From positions 248,001-312,000 of the forward strand of contig NZ_CP034562.1 in the NCBI RefSeq assembly GCF_003970675.1: 64,000 nt of DNA. The letters run 5' to 3'. Positions within the stretch are counted from its first letter, which is position 1, and every line of letters starts with the position of its first letter. Below are positions 16,920-26,830 of the stretch, piece after piece. Made by a program: the position numbers and the translations under genes. Under the pieces are notes generated by a model. That model made no database searches, was not told the DNA's origin, and saw nothing but the letters and a program-made list of their open reading frames with translations. This stretch comes from Flammeovirga pectinis. GTDB lineage: Bacteria; Bacteroidota; Bacteroidia; Cytophagales; Flammeovirgaceae.

Positions 16920-19900
16920 ATGAAAGTACTATTGTCAATAGTGGTTCTGTCTGGAATCCTATCATTGAGTGTACACGCTCAAGAAATAATCCGATTTAAT
17001 AAATCCAACGCTCGAAATCAATCAATAACTGTTCAATCTGCTGAAGGTATTCTGAGGCAACAACTGAATCTAACTAATCCGACGAGTTTTAAGCAAATTG
17101 AAACAAAAACCGACAATTTAGGGATTAGTCACCGTAGATTTCAAGAGTATTATCAAGATGTAAAAGTAGAATATGGAGGTTATACCTTAAATTTTAAGGA
17201 AAAAGACCCTCTTTCTATTGTTCATCATGTACAACCACTTGCTCTTAAATCTGTAAAAGCCAACTTAAGCGAAGAAGAAGCATTATCTATTGCGCTTAAA
17301 AATGTAGGAGCTTCTAAGTATATGTGGCAAAGAGCTGATCAAGAGCAGATTGCTTTGAAAATGAGCGATGGTAAATCATCAACATTTTATCCTTCTGGAG
17401 AACTTGTTATTGTCCCTAATTTTGAATCTAAAGATAGAAAGACATTAATGAAACCTGTGTTGGCTTATAAGTTTGATATCTATGCCGAAGAACCATTAAG
17501 TAGAGCATACATTTTTATAGATGCTATTAGTGGAGAAGTTGTTCATATAAATCAAATAATAAAACACGCTGAAGCTGAAGGAACATTTGATACCCGTTAT
17601 TCTAACAATAGAACATCAAAAACAGATGCTTACAATGGCAGTTATCGTTTACGTGATTTCACTAGAGGTAATGGTATCGAAACGTATGATATGAATACGG
17701 GTACAAATTATAACGGAGCTGTAGATTTTGTTGATAGTGATAATAATTGGACTTCTGCAGAATGGGATAATACCGAAAAAGACAATGCAGCTTTAGATGC
17801 ACATTGGGGAGCCCAAATGACGTATGATTATTTCAGTACATCTTTTAATAGAGATAGCTGGGATGGTAATGGTGCAGCTATTAAAAGTTATGTGCATTAC
17901 GATAAAGCTTATGATAATGCTTTTTGGAATGGTTCTGTAATGACGTATGGAGATGGAAGCGGTACTTATTTTGATGCTCTAACATCTTTAGACGTTGCTG
18001 CTCATGAAATTGGCCATGCAATCTGTGAGAGAACTGCTGGTTTGGTTTATGAAAGAGAATCTGGTGCTTTAAATGAGGGGTTCTCTGATATATGGGGTGC
18101 CTGTGTAGAAGAATTTGCAGCTCCAGAAAAAGACGAATGGTTAATTGGTGAGGATATTGAACGCCGAACAAATAACCAAGCATTACGTTCTATGCGAAAC
18201 CCAAAATCTGAAGGCCAGCCAGATACTTATGGAGGAACTAATTGGCAAAATCCAAATTGTGGAACACCAACTAGAAGTAACGATTATTGTGGTGTACATA
18301 CCAATAGTGGTGTTTTAAACCATTGGTTTTACATCTTGGTAGAAGGTAAATCAGGTACAAACGATATTGGTAGTACGTATTCTGTAAATGGTATAGGAAT
18401 AGATAAAGCAGGTGCAATTGCTTACAGAACAGAAGCAGTTTATTTATCCGCAACATCAACTTTTGCAAACGCCCGTACTTTCTCAATTCAATCTGCCATA
18501 GATTTATATGGAGAGGGTTCTAATGAGGTTATTCAAACTACAAATGCATGGTATGCAGTAGGTGTTGGAGAAGAATATGGAGAAACATCTGCGTATTGTG
18601 CTTCTAAAGGAAACGATGCTTCTTATGAATGGATTGCAAGTGTTACTGTTGGTGATATGTTGAATACAACAGGATCTAATGGAGGATATACTAATTTTTC
18701 TTCTTCAAAATCTGTAACAATGGCATCAGGTACACCTTATGATGTATCGTTAGCACCTGGTTTTACAAGTACATCTTATGATGAATATTGGAAAATTTGG
18801 ATTGATTTAAATGCAGATGGAGATTTTGAAGATGCCAACGAACTAGTTTTTGATGCAGGAAGTTTGACTAAAACTACAGTAACAGGAACGGTGACAATTC
18901 CAATAGGGACAGTTGCAACAACTACAAGAATGAGAGTTTCTATGAAATACGAAGGTGCACAAACAGTTTGTGAAGCATTTAGTTATGGGGAAGTAGAAGA
19001 TTATGAAGTAATTATAACAACGGATACACCAGAAGTTTGTGATACCCCAACAACTCTTATGACAAGTACTATTACAGTAAATAGTGCAGATATTTCTTGG
19101 GATGCGATCTCTGCAGCCGATAATTATGAAATTCAATTAAAAGAAACAGGAGGAACATGGTCAACATATACAGCGTCAACAAATTCAGCATCATTTACTG
19201 ATCTATCAGCAAATACTTCTTATGAAGTAAGAGTTGCTACTAACTGTACATCAGGTACATCAGATTATACTACTGCAATTACTTTTACAACTTTAGAAGA
19301 AGTAGTTACGCCTGTAAATTATTGTAGTTCAGAAGGAAGTAACGATTCTTATTTCTGGATTGATGATGTAAGAGTAGGAGGTTTATCAAATACTTCTGCT
19401 AAAGATGGAGGGTATGGAGATTATACAACTCTAAATGCGGGTACAATTACTAGAGGAGCATCAGAAACAATATCATTTAGTGCAGGGTATAGAAACACAC
19501 GTTATACCGTATATTGGTCTATTTGGATAGATTACAATCAGGATGGAGATTTTAATGATACGAATGAATTATTTGTACAAGGTTCGTCAAGTAATCAAAA
19601 CTTATTAACATCGTCTCAAGTAATACCATCTGTAGCAGTATTGGGAACAACGAGAATGAGAGTAGCAATGAAATACGGTGCTGCATCTACCCCTTGTGAA
19701 AGCTTTACTTATGGTGAAGTTGAAGATTATTTGGTTACAATTACTGCAGGAAGTAGTATAAATCAGGTGGCAAGTCTTTCAGTAGAAAGAGGAGAGTCTT
19801 TAGAAAATAATTTACAAATAAAAGAAGTATCTCTGTATCCTAATCCTTCCAATACTATTGTAAATGTAAACGCTGCAATGTTTAATGGAAATGGAACTAT

Positions 19901-20054
19901 TGATATTTATGGTATTAATGGTAATAAAGTTCTCTCAATGCCTGTTGAAAGTCAGAAAACTACAATTCCAGTTTATTTACTTAAAAAAGGAATGTACTTA
20001 ATGAAAATAAGCAACGAGTTAGAAGCTCAAACAAAGAAGTTTATTGTAAAATAA
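16920..20054 (+). CDS. secreted M4 (thermolysin-like) metalloprotease with GEVED, FN3 and T9SS sorting domains
   Basis: 1044 residues. Signal peptide (ends SVHAQ), FTP/PepSY propeptide to about 220, M4 catalytic domain with HEIGH (H362, E363, H366) and the third zinc ligand E386 in NEGFSDIW. These are followed by a GEVED domain (DLNADGDFEDANE, YGEVEDYEV), an FN3 domain with ANTSYEVRV, and a second GEVED domain (DYNQDGDFNDTNE, YGEVEDYLV). The tail LYPNPSN...KGMYLMKI...KKFIVK is a type A T9SS C-terminal sorting domain, so the enzyme is exported through the type IX system and attached or released. It is an extracellular endopeptidase. Confidence 0.95.
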   Translation: MKVLLSIVVLSGILSLSVHAQEIIRFNKSNARNQSITVQSAEGILRQQLNLTNPTSFKQIETKTDNLGISHRRFQEYYQDVKVEYGGYTLNFKEKDPLSIVHHVQPLALKSVKANLSEEEALSIALKNVGASKYMWQRADQEQIALKMSDGKSSTFYPSGELVIVPNFESKDRKTLMKPVLAYKFDIYAEEPLSRAYIFIDAISGEVVHINQIIKHAEAEGTFDTRYSNNRTSKTDAYNGSYRLRDFTRGNGIETYDMNTGTNYNGAVDFVDSDNNWTSAEWDNTEKDNAALDAHWGAQMTYDYFSTSFNRDSWDGNGAAIKSYVHYDKAYDNAFWNGSVMTYGDGSGTYFDALTSLDVAAHEIGHAICERTAGLVYERESGALNEGFSDIWGACVEEFAAPEKDEWLIGEDIERRTNNQALRSMRNPKSEGQPDTYGGTNWQNPNCGTPTRSNDYCGVHTNSGVLNHWFYILVEGKSGTNDIGSTYSVNGIGIDKAGAIAYRTEAVYLSATSTFANARTFSIQSAIDLYGEGSNEVIQTTNAWYAVGVGEEYGETSAYCASKGNDASYEWIASVTVGDMLNTTGSNGGYTNFSSSKSVTMASGTPYDVSLAPGFTSTSYDEYWKIWIDLNADGDFEDANELVFDAGSLTKTTVTGTVTIPIGTVATTTRMRVSMKYEGAQTVCEAFSYGEVEDYEVIITTDTPEVCDTPTTLMTSTITVNSADISWDAISAADNYEIQLKETGGTWSTYTASTNSASFTDLSANTSYEVRVATNCTSGTSDYTTAITFTTLEEVVTPVNYCSSEGSNDSYFWIDDVRVGGLSNTSAKDGGYGDYTTLNAGTITRGASETISFSAGYRNTRYTVYWSIWIDYNQDGDFNDTNELFVQGSSSNQNLLTSSQVIPSVAVLGTTRMRVAMKYGAASTPCESFTYGEVEDYLVTITAGSSINQVASLSVERGESLENNLQIKEVSLYPNPSNTIVNVNAAMFNGNGTIDIYGINGNKVLSMPVESQKTTIPVYLLKKGMYLMKISNELEAQTKKFIVK

Positions 20055-20085
20055 ATTTTTGGTTAGTAATTGAAAATTATAGCTT

Positions 20086-20120
20086 TAGGCTACCTCTTTA
20101 TGAGGTAGCCTATTTTTTTT
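20086..20120 (+). terminator. strong terminator after the M4 protease gene
   Basis: Perfect 11-bp stem TAGGCTACCTC / GAGGTAGCCTA with a 5-nt loop and a following T tract. Confidence 0.9.
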
Positions 20121-20318
20121 CGGTTCTAATATTCTATAAATACATCTATCAAAAATATGTATCAATTATTAGGTTATTTTTATCTAGAAATAGTATAAGC
20201 AATAAACTTTTGTATTGAATTTAATTGTATAGTTTGTTGTGGGTATATGTTTAATTAAATTCTTAATATCATATGCTATTCTACTACTAGAATCTTTTTA
20301 AATACTATAATTGTTTAT

Positions 20319-20326
20319 TAATTTTG
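20319..20326 (+). promoter_or_regulatory. putative -7 box of the CHAT gene
   Basis: TAATTTTG matches TAnnTTTG, 26 bp before the ATG. No convincing -33 TTTG is seen at the usual distance. Confidence 0.35.
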
Positions 20327-20351
20327 ATCTAAAATCAAAAGCTAACAAACA

Positions 20352-23300
20352 ATGAAGACCAAATTATTACTATTACTTTTATTAATAACTACTTCTCTTT
20401 ATGCTCAACAAAAAATATATACATCTCAGGATTTGAGAGATGCGTTGACAGCTATTCAAAATGAAAGAGAGGCTATAAATGATCTACATGTTGCGCTAAT
20501 AAGGCAAAATGAGAAAGATTGTAAAGAACAATTGGCTAAAGAGGTATTTAAAGATTTTGATCAAAAAAGTTTTTTCATAAAGAGTGCTACTTTTCAAAAA
20601 TTGAGTTACGATTATACTAAAAAAGATAAAAATAAATATGCTGCAGTCATTCAGGCAAAATGGGATTACCTTGAAGAAGTAAAACTGTTTCTTTTTCATT
20701 ATGAAATGGATGAAAAAGAGAGCTTTGAGGAATTGGAAGAATTACTTGAGATTATAGAAAGTTATATAGCAATAAATACTCAAAAATATCCACTTTCGAC
20801 TGATCATCTTCAGAAGCTAGCGGATGATTTTTTTTATAAAACTCCCTATATTAATAGACTGAATACTTTGTATGATAATGCAAATGAACAGGATAAAGAA
20901 AAATATTTTTTTTTTAATAGAGATGTTCAGCGTCTATGGAGTATCTCAAAAAGTGAGTCTTTAAATTTTGACAAAATTATTAGTGAAAATTTAGCTAAAG
21001 GACCCTTAGATTATAGCACAGTAATGTTACTCTCAGGTAAAATGTTTAAAACAAATCAATATTATTTGGCAACAAAAATAGTGAATGAAGCAGTAAACAA
21101 AATTGAGGCAACTAATGATACAGCTACTTATTTTTATCAAATATTTTTAATGTATTTAGAAAGCTTATATCTTTTACAACATAATTATGAAAAGGTACTG
21201 GAAATACAATTGAAGCAACAAAAATTAGGTTTTAAAATTAATGAATCTATGTTGATTTCATCATATCTTAAATTAAAAGAATATGAAAAAGCATTAGTAC
21301 TTTGCAATCAATTTTTAGAAAATAATACTATAAAAAATCCTTTTTATAGTGCTATTTCAAATACTAAGATAGAAACGTTACATGCATTAAAAAGAAATAA
21401 TGAGGCTTATATTACTAGTATAGAATTAATTCGGAAGGATAAAGAAAAGGTTTATTCAAGGAGTTACTTTACTTTATCAGAAATTTGTAAAGAACGAGAG
21501 GACTATTCTAAAGCAGAAAAATATATACTTAAGGCTTATACTCAATCTAAAAAAGAGATAGTAGATTTACCAGAAATGGAAGAAGATACAAATATTACTT
21601 TTTCAACATTTTACCTTAGATTTTATAAGTTTTATTTCTACATGAAATATGTAGAAATTCTGATACAAGAAAAAAAGTTTGATAATATAGATGTTGCAGT
21701 TGTAAGCGAAGAGTATAACTATTTTGATTACCTAATTAAAAATATTATGCTGAATCCTTCTAAACTTGACAAACAACAGATAATTAAATTATCAGAAGAA
21801 TGTGGCGATATTATTTATTTGATGGCAGAAAAAATGCCATCACCAGAAACATTAGAACTGGCTTATAATTATACATTACTGTCTAAAGAAATAGGTTTAT
21901 CTTCTGTAATAGCTATCAGAAAATATGCTGCTAATAGTAAAAATAAAGAGTATAAGAATTTGTTTGAACATTGGATGCAAGTGAGAAAACAGATCCTCTT
22001 CCATAATAAGAATATGGATATAGATAGTTTAAAGGATATTAGTTTCGGTTTGCATAAAGAATTAGCAATAAAAACTAGAAAAGAAGTTTTTTCTAAAATT
22101 GAAGAAAATGATATTAACTGGAAGAATGTAGATAAAGCTTTAAAAGATAAAGAAGTTGCTATAGAATATGTTTATTACGCACCAAATAATTATGCTGCGT
22201 TAGTGGTTACTAAAGGTATAGAAACACCACAGTTTGTTCCTTTATGTAAAGAAGATGAATTAAAACAGTTAATAGAACCGGATGTAAGACAATCTGAAAA
22301 AGAAATTAATGATATTATTTATAATCAGAATTCTGAAAAAATAGCTCAACTAATAATAACTCCACTACTACCTTATCTTAATGATGTAAAAACAATTTAC
22401 TATTCTCCTACAGGTATTTTACATGGCCTAGCATTCGATGCATTGAAAGTGAATATAGCAGAATCGCCTCAAAGATTTGGTAAAGAATTTAAATTACGTA
22501 GAGTTAGTAAAACCTCTCAAATAGCCAATAAAACAAGCTTTTCGAAAAGAAAAGCGACAATATTCGGAGGTATGAATTACGATGATCAAGCAATTGATCT
22601 TACTAATGGAATAGATGATGAACGTGGTTTAAAAATAAAAACTAAAAAGGCGACAAATTCAACTACTAGTAAAAATGAGCAACCACAATTGGTAGGAGGT
22701 ACTTTTAATTACTTGAATGGAACTTTAAAAGAAGTGGATTTAATTAATGAAGAATTAACTTATTCATCTGTAGAGGTTGATCTATTTACGGGAACTTCAG
22801 CAACAGAAGATCAATTTATTGAGTACTGTAAAACACCAACGCCAATATTACATATTGCTTCTCATGCCTACTTTTCTCCATATATTGAAAAAGACAATAT
22901 TAAAGAGGGATCTTTTAAAGGTGCTGAAATGATTTATTCTGATCCTGACCCAATGAATAGAGCTGGGATTGTTTTTTCTGGAGCAAATTATTTTTGGGAG
23001 ACAGGAGAAAGTTATAACGGTAAGAATGATGGAATTTTAATGGCGAGTGAATTGTCTAATTATGATTTACGTGATACTAAATTGGCAATAATTTCAGCAT
23101 GTCAATCTGGGGTTGGTCAAAGTACGAGGAGTGAGGGTGTATATGGATTTCAAAGAGCCTTTAAATTAGCGGGTATTGAGCATCAAATTATTAGTTTATG
23201 GACTGTTGATGATGCTGCTACTCAAAAATTCATGACTTTATTCTATAAAAATTTTATTGAATTAGAAGATATTGATGCTGCTGTAAATAAAGCAAAAGAT

Positions 23301-23360
23301 GCATTACAGCAAGAGTACAATCACCCTTATTATTGGGCGGCTTTTGTACATGTGCAATAG
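20352..23360 (+). CDS. exported TPR-CHAT domain protein
   Basis: 1002 residues. A clear signal peptide (ends SLYAQQ) is followed by alpha-helical repeats resembling TPRs over about residues 200-560 (for example EYEKALVLCNQFLENN and YSKAEKYILKAY). The C-terminal CHAT (caspase HetF-associated with TPRs) domain has the catalytic pair in HIASHAYF (H838) and ISACQSG (C917) and ends FYKNFIE...HPYYWAAFVHVQ. CHAT proteins are caspase-like proteases, and several act in immune or death pathways in the cytoplasm; the signal peptide puts this one outside, like many such Bacteroidota proteins of unknown role. No partner gene is adjacent; priA converges 6 bp away. Confidence 0.88.
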   Translation: MKTKLLLLLLLITTSLYAQQKIYTSQDLRDALTAIQNEREAINDLHVALIRQNEKDCKEQLAKEVFKDFDQKSFFIKSATFQKLSYDYTKKDKNKYAAVIQAKWDYLEEVKLFLFHYEMDEKESFEELEELLEIIESYIAINTQKYPLSTDHLQKLADDFFYKTPYINRLNTLYDNANEQDKEKYFFFNRDVQRLWSISKSESLNFDKIISENLAKGPLDYSTVMLLSGKMFKTNQYYLATKIVNEAVNKIEATNDTATYFYQIFLMYLESLYLLQHNYEKVLEIQLKQQKLGFKINESMLISSYLKLKEYEKALVLCNQFLENNTIKNPFYSAISNTKIETLHALKRNNEAYITSIELIRKDKEKVYSRSYFTLSEICKEREDYSKAEKYILKAYTQSKKEIVDLPEMEEDTNITFSTFYLRFYKFYFYMKYVEILIQEKKFDNIDVAVVSEEYNYFDYLIKNIMLNPSKLDKQQIIKLSEECGDIIYLMAEKMPSPETLELAYNYTLLSKEIGLSSVIAIRKYAANSKNKEYKNLFEHWMQVRKQILFHNKNMDIDSLKDISFGLHKELAIKTRKEVFSKIEENDINWKNVDKALKDKEVAIEYVYYAPNNYAALVVTKGIETPQFVPLCKEDELKQLIEPDVRQSEKEINDIIYNQNSEKIAQLIITPLLPYLNDVKTIYYSPTGILHGLAFDALKVNIAESPQRFGKEFKLRRVSKTSQIANKTSFSKRKATIFGGMNYDDQAIDLTNGIDDERGLKIKTKKATNSTTSKNEQPQLVGGTFNYLNGTLKEVDLINEELTYSSVEVDLFTGTSATEDQFIEYCKTPTPILHIASHAYFSPYIEKDNIKEGSFKGAEMIYSDPDPMNRAGIVFSGANYFWETGESYNGKNDGILMASELSNYDLRDTKLAIISACQSGVGQSTRSEGVYGFQRAFKLAGIEHQIISLWTVDDAATQKFMTLFYKNFIELEDIDAAVNKAKDALQQEYNHPYYWAAFVHVQ

Positions 23361-23366
23361 CACAGT

Positions 23367-25871
23367 TTAGTTAGGATCTACATCAATACTTACCCATACA
23401 CGTTTAAAAGGTTTTTCTTCTTTTAAATTAAGTATAGCATGATGGATGTAGTTCTTAGCTTTCTTTAAATCAAAGTTTTCTCTTTCGAGTTTTATCATGA
23501 TTTCAGAAAGGTAATAGTTTCTTATCTTATTGATGACCGGTTCTTGGGGACCCAAAATACGCTTTGCACCCAACCAATTGATTAATCTTTTACCTAACCA
23601 TTCGGCACTATCTCTTGTGAGTTCTTGCTTTTCACTTCGAATAGTTAATTTGATTAATCTTGTAAATGGAGGATAATGGTATTGCTGACGTTCTTGTATT
23701 TCTTTGCGGTAAAAATTACGGTAATCATGTCGAGCTACTTTAGCAAAGAGTGTTTCTTTAGGCATTGTTGTTTGTAAAATAACTGTACCTGCATCACCTC
23801 TTCTACCTGCTCTACCACTTACTTGCGTAAGCAATTGGAAAGCTCTTTCGTGTGCTCTAAAATCTGGAAAGAAAATTAAACTATCAGCATTTAATATTCC
23901 AACTACACGTACATTATTAAAGTCTAGCCCTTTAGTGACCATTTGTGTACCCACTAAAACATCTATATGTCCTTGCTCAAAATCAGTAAGAATTTGCTCG
24001 TAACTGTGCTTCCTTCTTGTTGTATCAAGATCAAGCCTACCTACACGAATATCAGTAAGAAATGTTTTTAGTCCCTCTTCTACTTTTTGAGTTCCTAACC
24101 CCACAGTTTTTAAAGATGTACCACCGCAAGAAACACACGTTTTAGGAACATGTTCTTTATGACCACAGTAATGACAGCGTAATTCATTTCTATAAATATG
24201 ATAAGTAAGATTTACAGCACAATCTGGGCAAGAGGGTACCCAACCACAGGTTTCGCAACTAACATAAGGTGAATATCCTCTTCTATTTTGAAATAAAATG
24301 GCTTGGTTTCCTTCTTCGGTAGTTTTGTGCACCAACTGAAGTAGCTCGTCAGAAAAATCATCTTTCATTTTTTTCTGCTTTCTCATTGCCTTTATATCAA
24401 TAATTTTGATTTCTGGCAATTGAGCATTTCCGTACCGTTCAGTTAAACCAGCGTAAGCATATTTCTGTTTAACGGCTAAATAAAACGATTCTAATGAAGG
24501 TGTTGCTGAACCTAAAACAACCTTTGCATGGTGGAAATGAGCCAATACCAATGCAACATCTCTACCTTGATATCTAGGGGCAGGGTCGTTTGCTTTGTAT
24601 GAACTATCGTGTTCTTCGTCTACTACTATTAATTCTAAATCAGAAAAGGGTAAAAATAGAGAAGACCTAGTACCAATAATTACTTGAAACTGCCCTTCTT
24701 GAACGCCTTTCCATGTTTCTACACGTTCGTTATCAGAAAATTTAGAATGATAAATACCTAATACATCACCAAAGTAGACTTTTAACCTACGTACTAACTG
24801 ACTTGTAAGGGCAATTTCAGGAATCATAAATAAAGCTTGTGATCCATTTTCGATCACGCTCTTTATCAACTTTAAATAAACTTCTGTTTTACCACTACCA
24901 GTTACACCATGTAATAAGCAAACGCCTTTATCATTTAAACCTGTTACTGTTTTTTGTAGGCACTCGTTTTGTGCTGCAGATAACTCTGGAGTTGGCAGCA
25001 TTCTATCAGCAATAGATAATTCGAAACGAGGTATTTGCCTTTCAAACTCTTCAAATATCTTATTTTTGGTCATTGTACCAACAGAACTAGCCGATAACTC
25101 TTTTCCTACATTGATAAATTCCTTTTTACTTACACCATGATAATTAGTCATGTGGTCTTCATGTACAGGAACTAAAGTGAGGTATTTTAATAAAGCATCT
25201 CCTTGTTTTGCTTTTTTACCAAGCGATTCAAAAAGTTTATCTAATACTTCTGGGTGTTCGGCATATTGTTCAGTAAGACGGAGGCGTTTCTCCATCTTTG
25301 GTTTATATTTTTCTTTGATTTGCTCTATCAGCAGAATAGCTTCTTTGGCAATCAAATCTTTAATTGTTTTATAGGGACTTTTTAACTGAATAATGTTACT
25401 TACTTGAGAGTAAGCTACAGTTTGTTCTTTTTCTAAAGTAGATAATAAAGTAAATTCTTTATCATTCAACATCTCTAGGTTTTCCTCTACTATAAAACTA
25501 GGATGTAATTGTATATAAGATTGGCTACTTAGTTTTAATCCAGACGGAAGTGCAATATTTAGTACTTCACCAATAGTACACATATAATATTCAGCTACCC
25601 ACTTCCATAACTTAATCTGCATTTCTGTTACAGAGGGATCTACTTCAAGTACTTCTAAGATAGGTTTAGGATCGTATTTTTCGGGTCTTTTCTGATGAAT
25701 TTCAGAAACAACACCCGTATACATTTTTCTATTGCCAAATTCTACAAGTACTCTATGACCAACAGCAAGTTCTACATCTGTACCTAAAGGAATACTGTAG
25801 CAGAAACTTTTAGGTAGAGGTACAGGTAAAATTACTTCTGCAAAATTATGTTGATCTTCAAATAGGGACAT
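23367..25871 (-). CDS. priA: primosomal protein N' (replication restart helicase PriA)
   Basis: 834 residues. An N-terminal 3'-DNA-binding domain (FCYSIPLG, VGHRVLVEFGNR), then helicase motifs HGVTGSGKTEVY (Walker A), VVDEEHD (DEEH box), GSATPSLES and QVSGRAGRRGD. A zinc-binding insertion has four CxxC-type pairs (CETCGWVPSCPDC, RCHYCGH, CVSCGG). PriA reloads the replisome at stalled forks. Length and motif order fit the family. It is transcribed toward the CHAT gene. Confidence 0.97.
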   Translation of the reverse strand: MSLFEDQHNFAEVILPVPLPKSFCYSIPLGTDVELAVGHRVLVEFGNRKMYTGVVSEIHQKRPEKYDPKPILEVLEVDPSVTEMQIKLWKWVAEYYMCTIGEVLNIALPSGLKLSSQSYIQLHPSFIVEENLEMLNDKEFTLLSTLEKEQTVAYSQVSNIIQLKSPYKTIKDLIAKEAILLIEQIKEKYKPKMEKRLRLTEQYAEHPEVLDKLFESLGKKAKQGDALLKYLTLVPVHEDHMTNYHGVSKKEFINVGKELSASSVGTMTKNKIFEEFERQIPRFELSIADRMLPTPELSAAQNECLQKTVTGLNDKGVCLLHGVTGSGKTEVYLKLIKSVIENGSQALFMIPEIALTSQLVRRLKVYFGDVLGIYHSKFSDNERVETWKGVQEGQFQVIIGTRSSLFLPFSDLELIVVDEEHDSSYKANDPAPRYQGRDVALVLAHFHHAKVVLGSATPSLESFYLAVKQKYAYAGLTERYGNAQLPEIKIIDIKAMRKQKKMKDDFSDELLQLVHKTTEEGNQAILFQNRRGYSPYVSCETCGWVPSCPDCAVNLTYHIYRNELRCHYCGHKEHVPKTCVSCGGTSLKTVGLGTQKVEEGLKTFLTDIRVGRLDLDTTRRKHSYEQILTDFEQGHIDVLVGTQMVTKGLDFNNVRVVGILNADSLIFFPDFRAHERAFQLLTQVSGRAGRRGDAGTVILQTTMPKETLFAKVARHDYRNFYRKEIQERQQYHYPPFTRLIKLTIRSEKQELTRDSAEWLGKRLINWLGAKRILGPQEPVINKIRNYYLSEIMIKLERENFDLKKAKNYIHHAILNLKEEKPFKRVWVSIDVDPN

Positions 25872-25931
25872 TCCGTAATGTATACTTTTAAAATTAAGGT
25901 AAAGACCTTTTTTATAGGTGAATAAAGTGAC

Positions 25932-26606
25932 TTATAACCTCTTTCTTGGAGTTGTTGCTTGGAATTCTTTAAGGTATTCAGGTTCCCAGTAAGCAACATC
26001 TTTAAAATCTTCTGCCTTATAAAGCTCTACTGCTAATTCTCCAATAAATTGAGCAGATGGAACAATGTTTTTGATTAATTTAGTTGGTCGGTTATCAAGT
26101 AATTCTTGACATTTTTCTGCACCATTACCAAAATAAACTAAACGTGCTTTTACATCAGAAAGACTATTCTCGTCCATTACCATAGGTTGAGGAGAAAGTA
26201 GCTCTTCCATTCCTTTAGTATATAAGGCTGTGTAAACTTCCATTCTACGGGCATCAAGCATTGGGCAAATGATATCTTCGGCATCTGTTGTATAAGAAAT
26301 CTGAAGTGCCATAGACTTTAGTGTACTCACACCAAGTAATGGTATATCTAAAGTAAAACATAAACCTTTTGCAGTAGATGCACCAATACGTAGACCAGTG
26401 TAAGAACCAGGCCCTTCAGAAACAGCGACAGCAGATAACTCCGACATGTTAATACCTGCATTTTCTGTAACGTTTTGAATCATTACAGCAAGATATTCTG
26501 AGTGAGACTTGTCAATATGTTGCTCGTAATATGATAACAATTGACCTTCTAATGTATGTAATGCTACTGAACAAACAGTAGTAGAGGTGTCGATACTTAA
26601 AATCAA
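25932..26606 (-). CDS. tsaB: tRNA threonylcarbamoyladenosine biosynthesis protein TsaB
   Basis: About 224 residues of the ASKHA fold: the start ILSIDTSTTVCSVALH, VSEGPGSYTGLRIGAS and GVSTLKSMA are family signatures. TsaB works with TsaD and TsaE to place t6A on ANN-decoding tRNAs. The family begins almost exactly at ILSIDTST, so I prefer the TTG at 26604-26606. The only upstream in-frame ATG (26661-26663) would add 19 atypical residues. It lies upstream of priA with a 60-bp gap, probably co-transcribed. Confidence 0.9.
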   Translation of the reverse strand: MILSIDTSTTVCSVALHTLEGQLLSYYEQHIDKSHSEYLAVMIQNVTENAGINMSELSAVAVSEGPGSYTGLRIGASTAKGLCFTLDIPLLGVSTLKSMALQISYTTDAEDIICPMLDARRMEVYTALYTKGMEELLSPQPMVMDENSLSDVKARLVYFGNGAEKCQELLDNRPTKLIKNIVPSAQFIGELAVELYKAEDFKDVAYWEPEYLKEFQATTPRKRL

Positions 26607-26681
26607 AACAAAGTGTTTTTTAAAAACTGTAAATAATAGCCGTAAAGTATCTGTATAAATCAAATACTTATTGTTGCCAAC

Positions 26682-26766
26682 TTAAGCAGTTGTATAATTA
26701 AACTCGGAAGTTTTGGATCTTCTTTTTAGTCTAACTTGTCCCAATTTTAACTGTTCAACTGCTTAA
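26682..26766. repeat. 11-bp perfect inverted repeat with 63-nt spacer upstream of tsaB
   Basis: TTAAGCAGTTG (26682-26692) and CAACTGCTTAA (26756-26766) are exact inverted arms in the gap between the cyclophilin and tsaB genes. The spacer is too long for a simple operator; it may be a looping operator pair or the stem of an RNA. Confidence 0.5.
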
Positions 26767-26830
26767 TATACAAATTACGTATAGTTTTAGAATAACTACA
26801 TCATCAATTAATAATTAATAGAGAATTAGT

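Noticed and set aside
17881-19136. Several open frames on the minus strand inside the M4 protease gene
   Set aside because: Low-complexity His/Leu/Cys-rich products typical of antisense shadows of a real gene; no start context or motif.
25150-25374. Plus-strand open frame inside priA
   Set aside because: Lies antisense to the conserved PriA N-terminal region; product has no recognisable feature.
20352-25871. CHAT protein and priA as a functional pair
   Set aside because: They are convergent genes with separate promoters; the 6-bp gap alone does not imply joint function.
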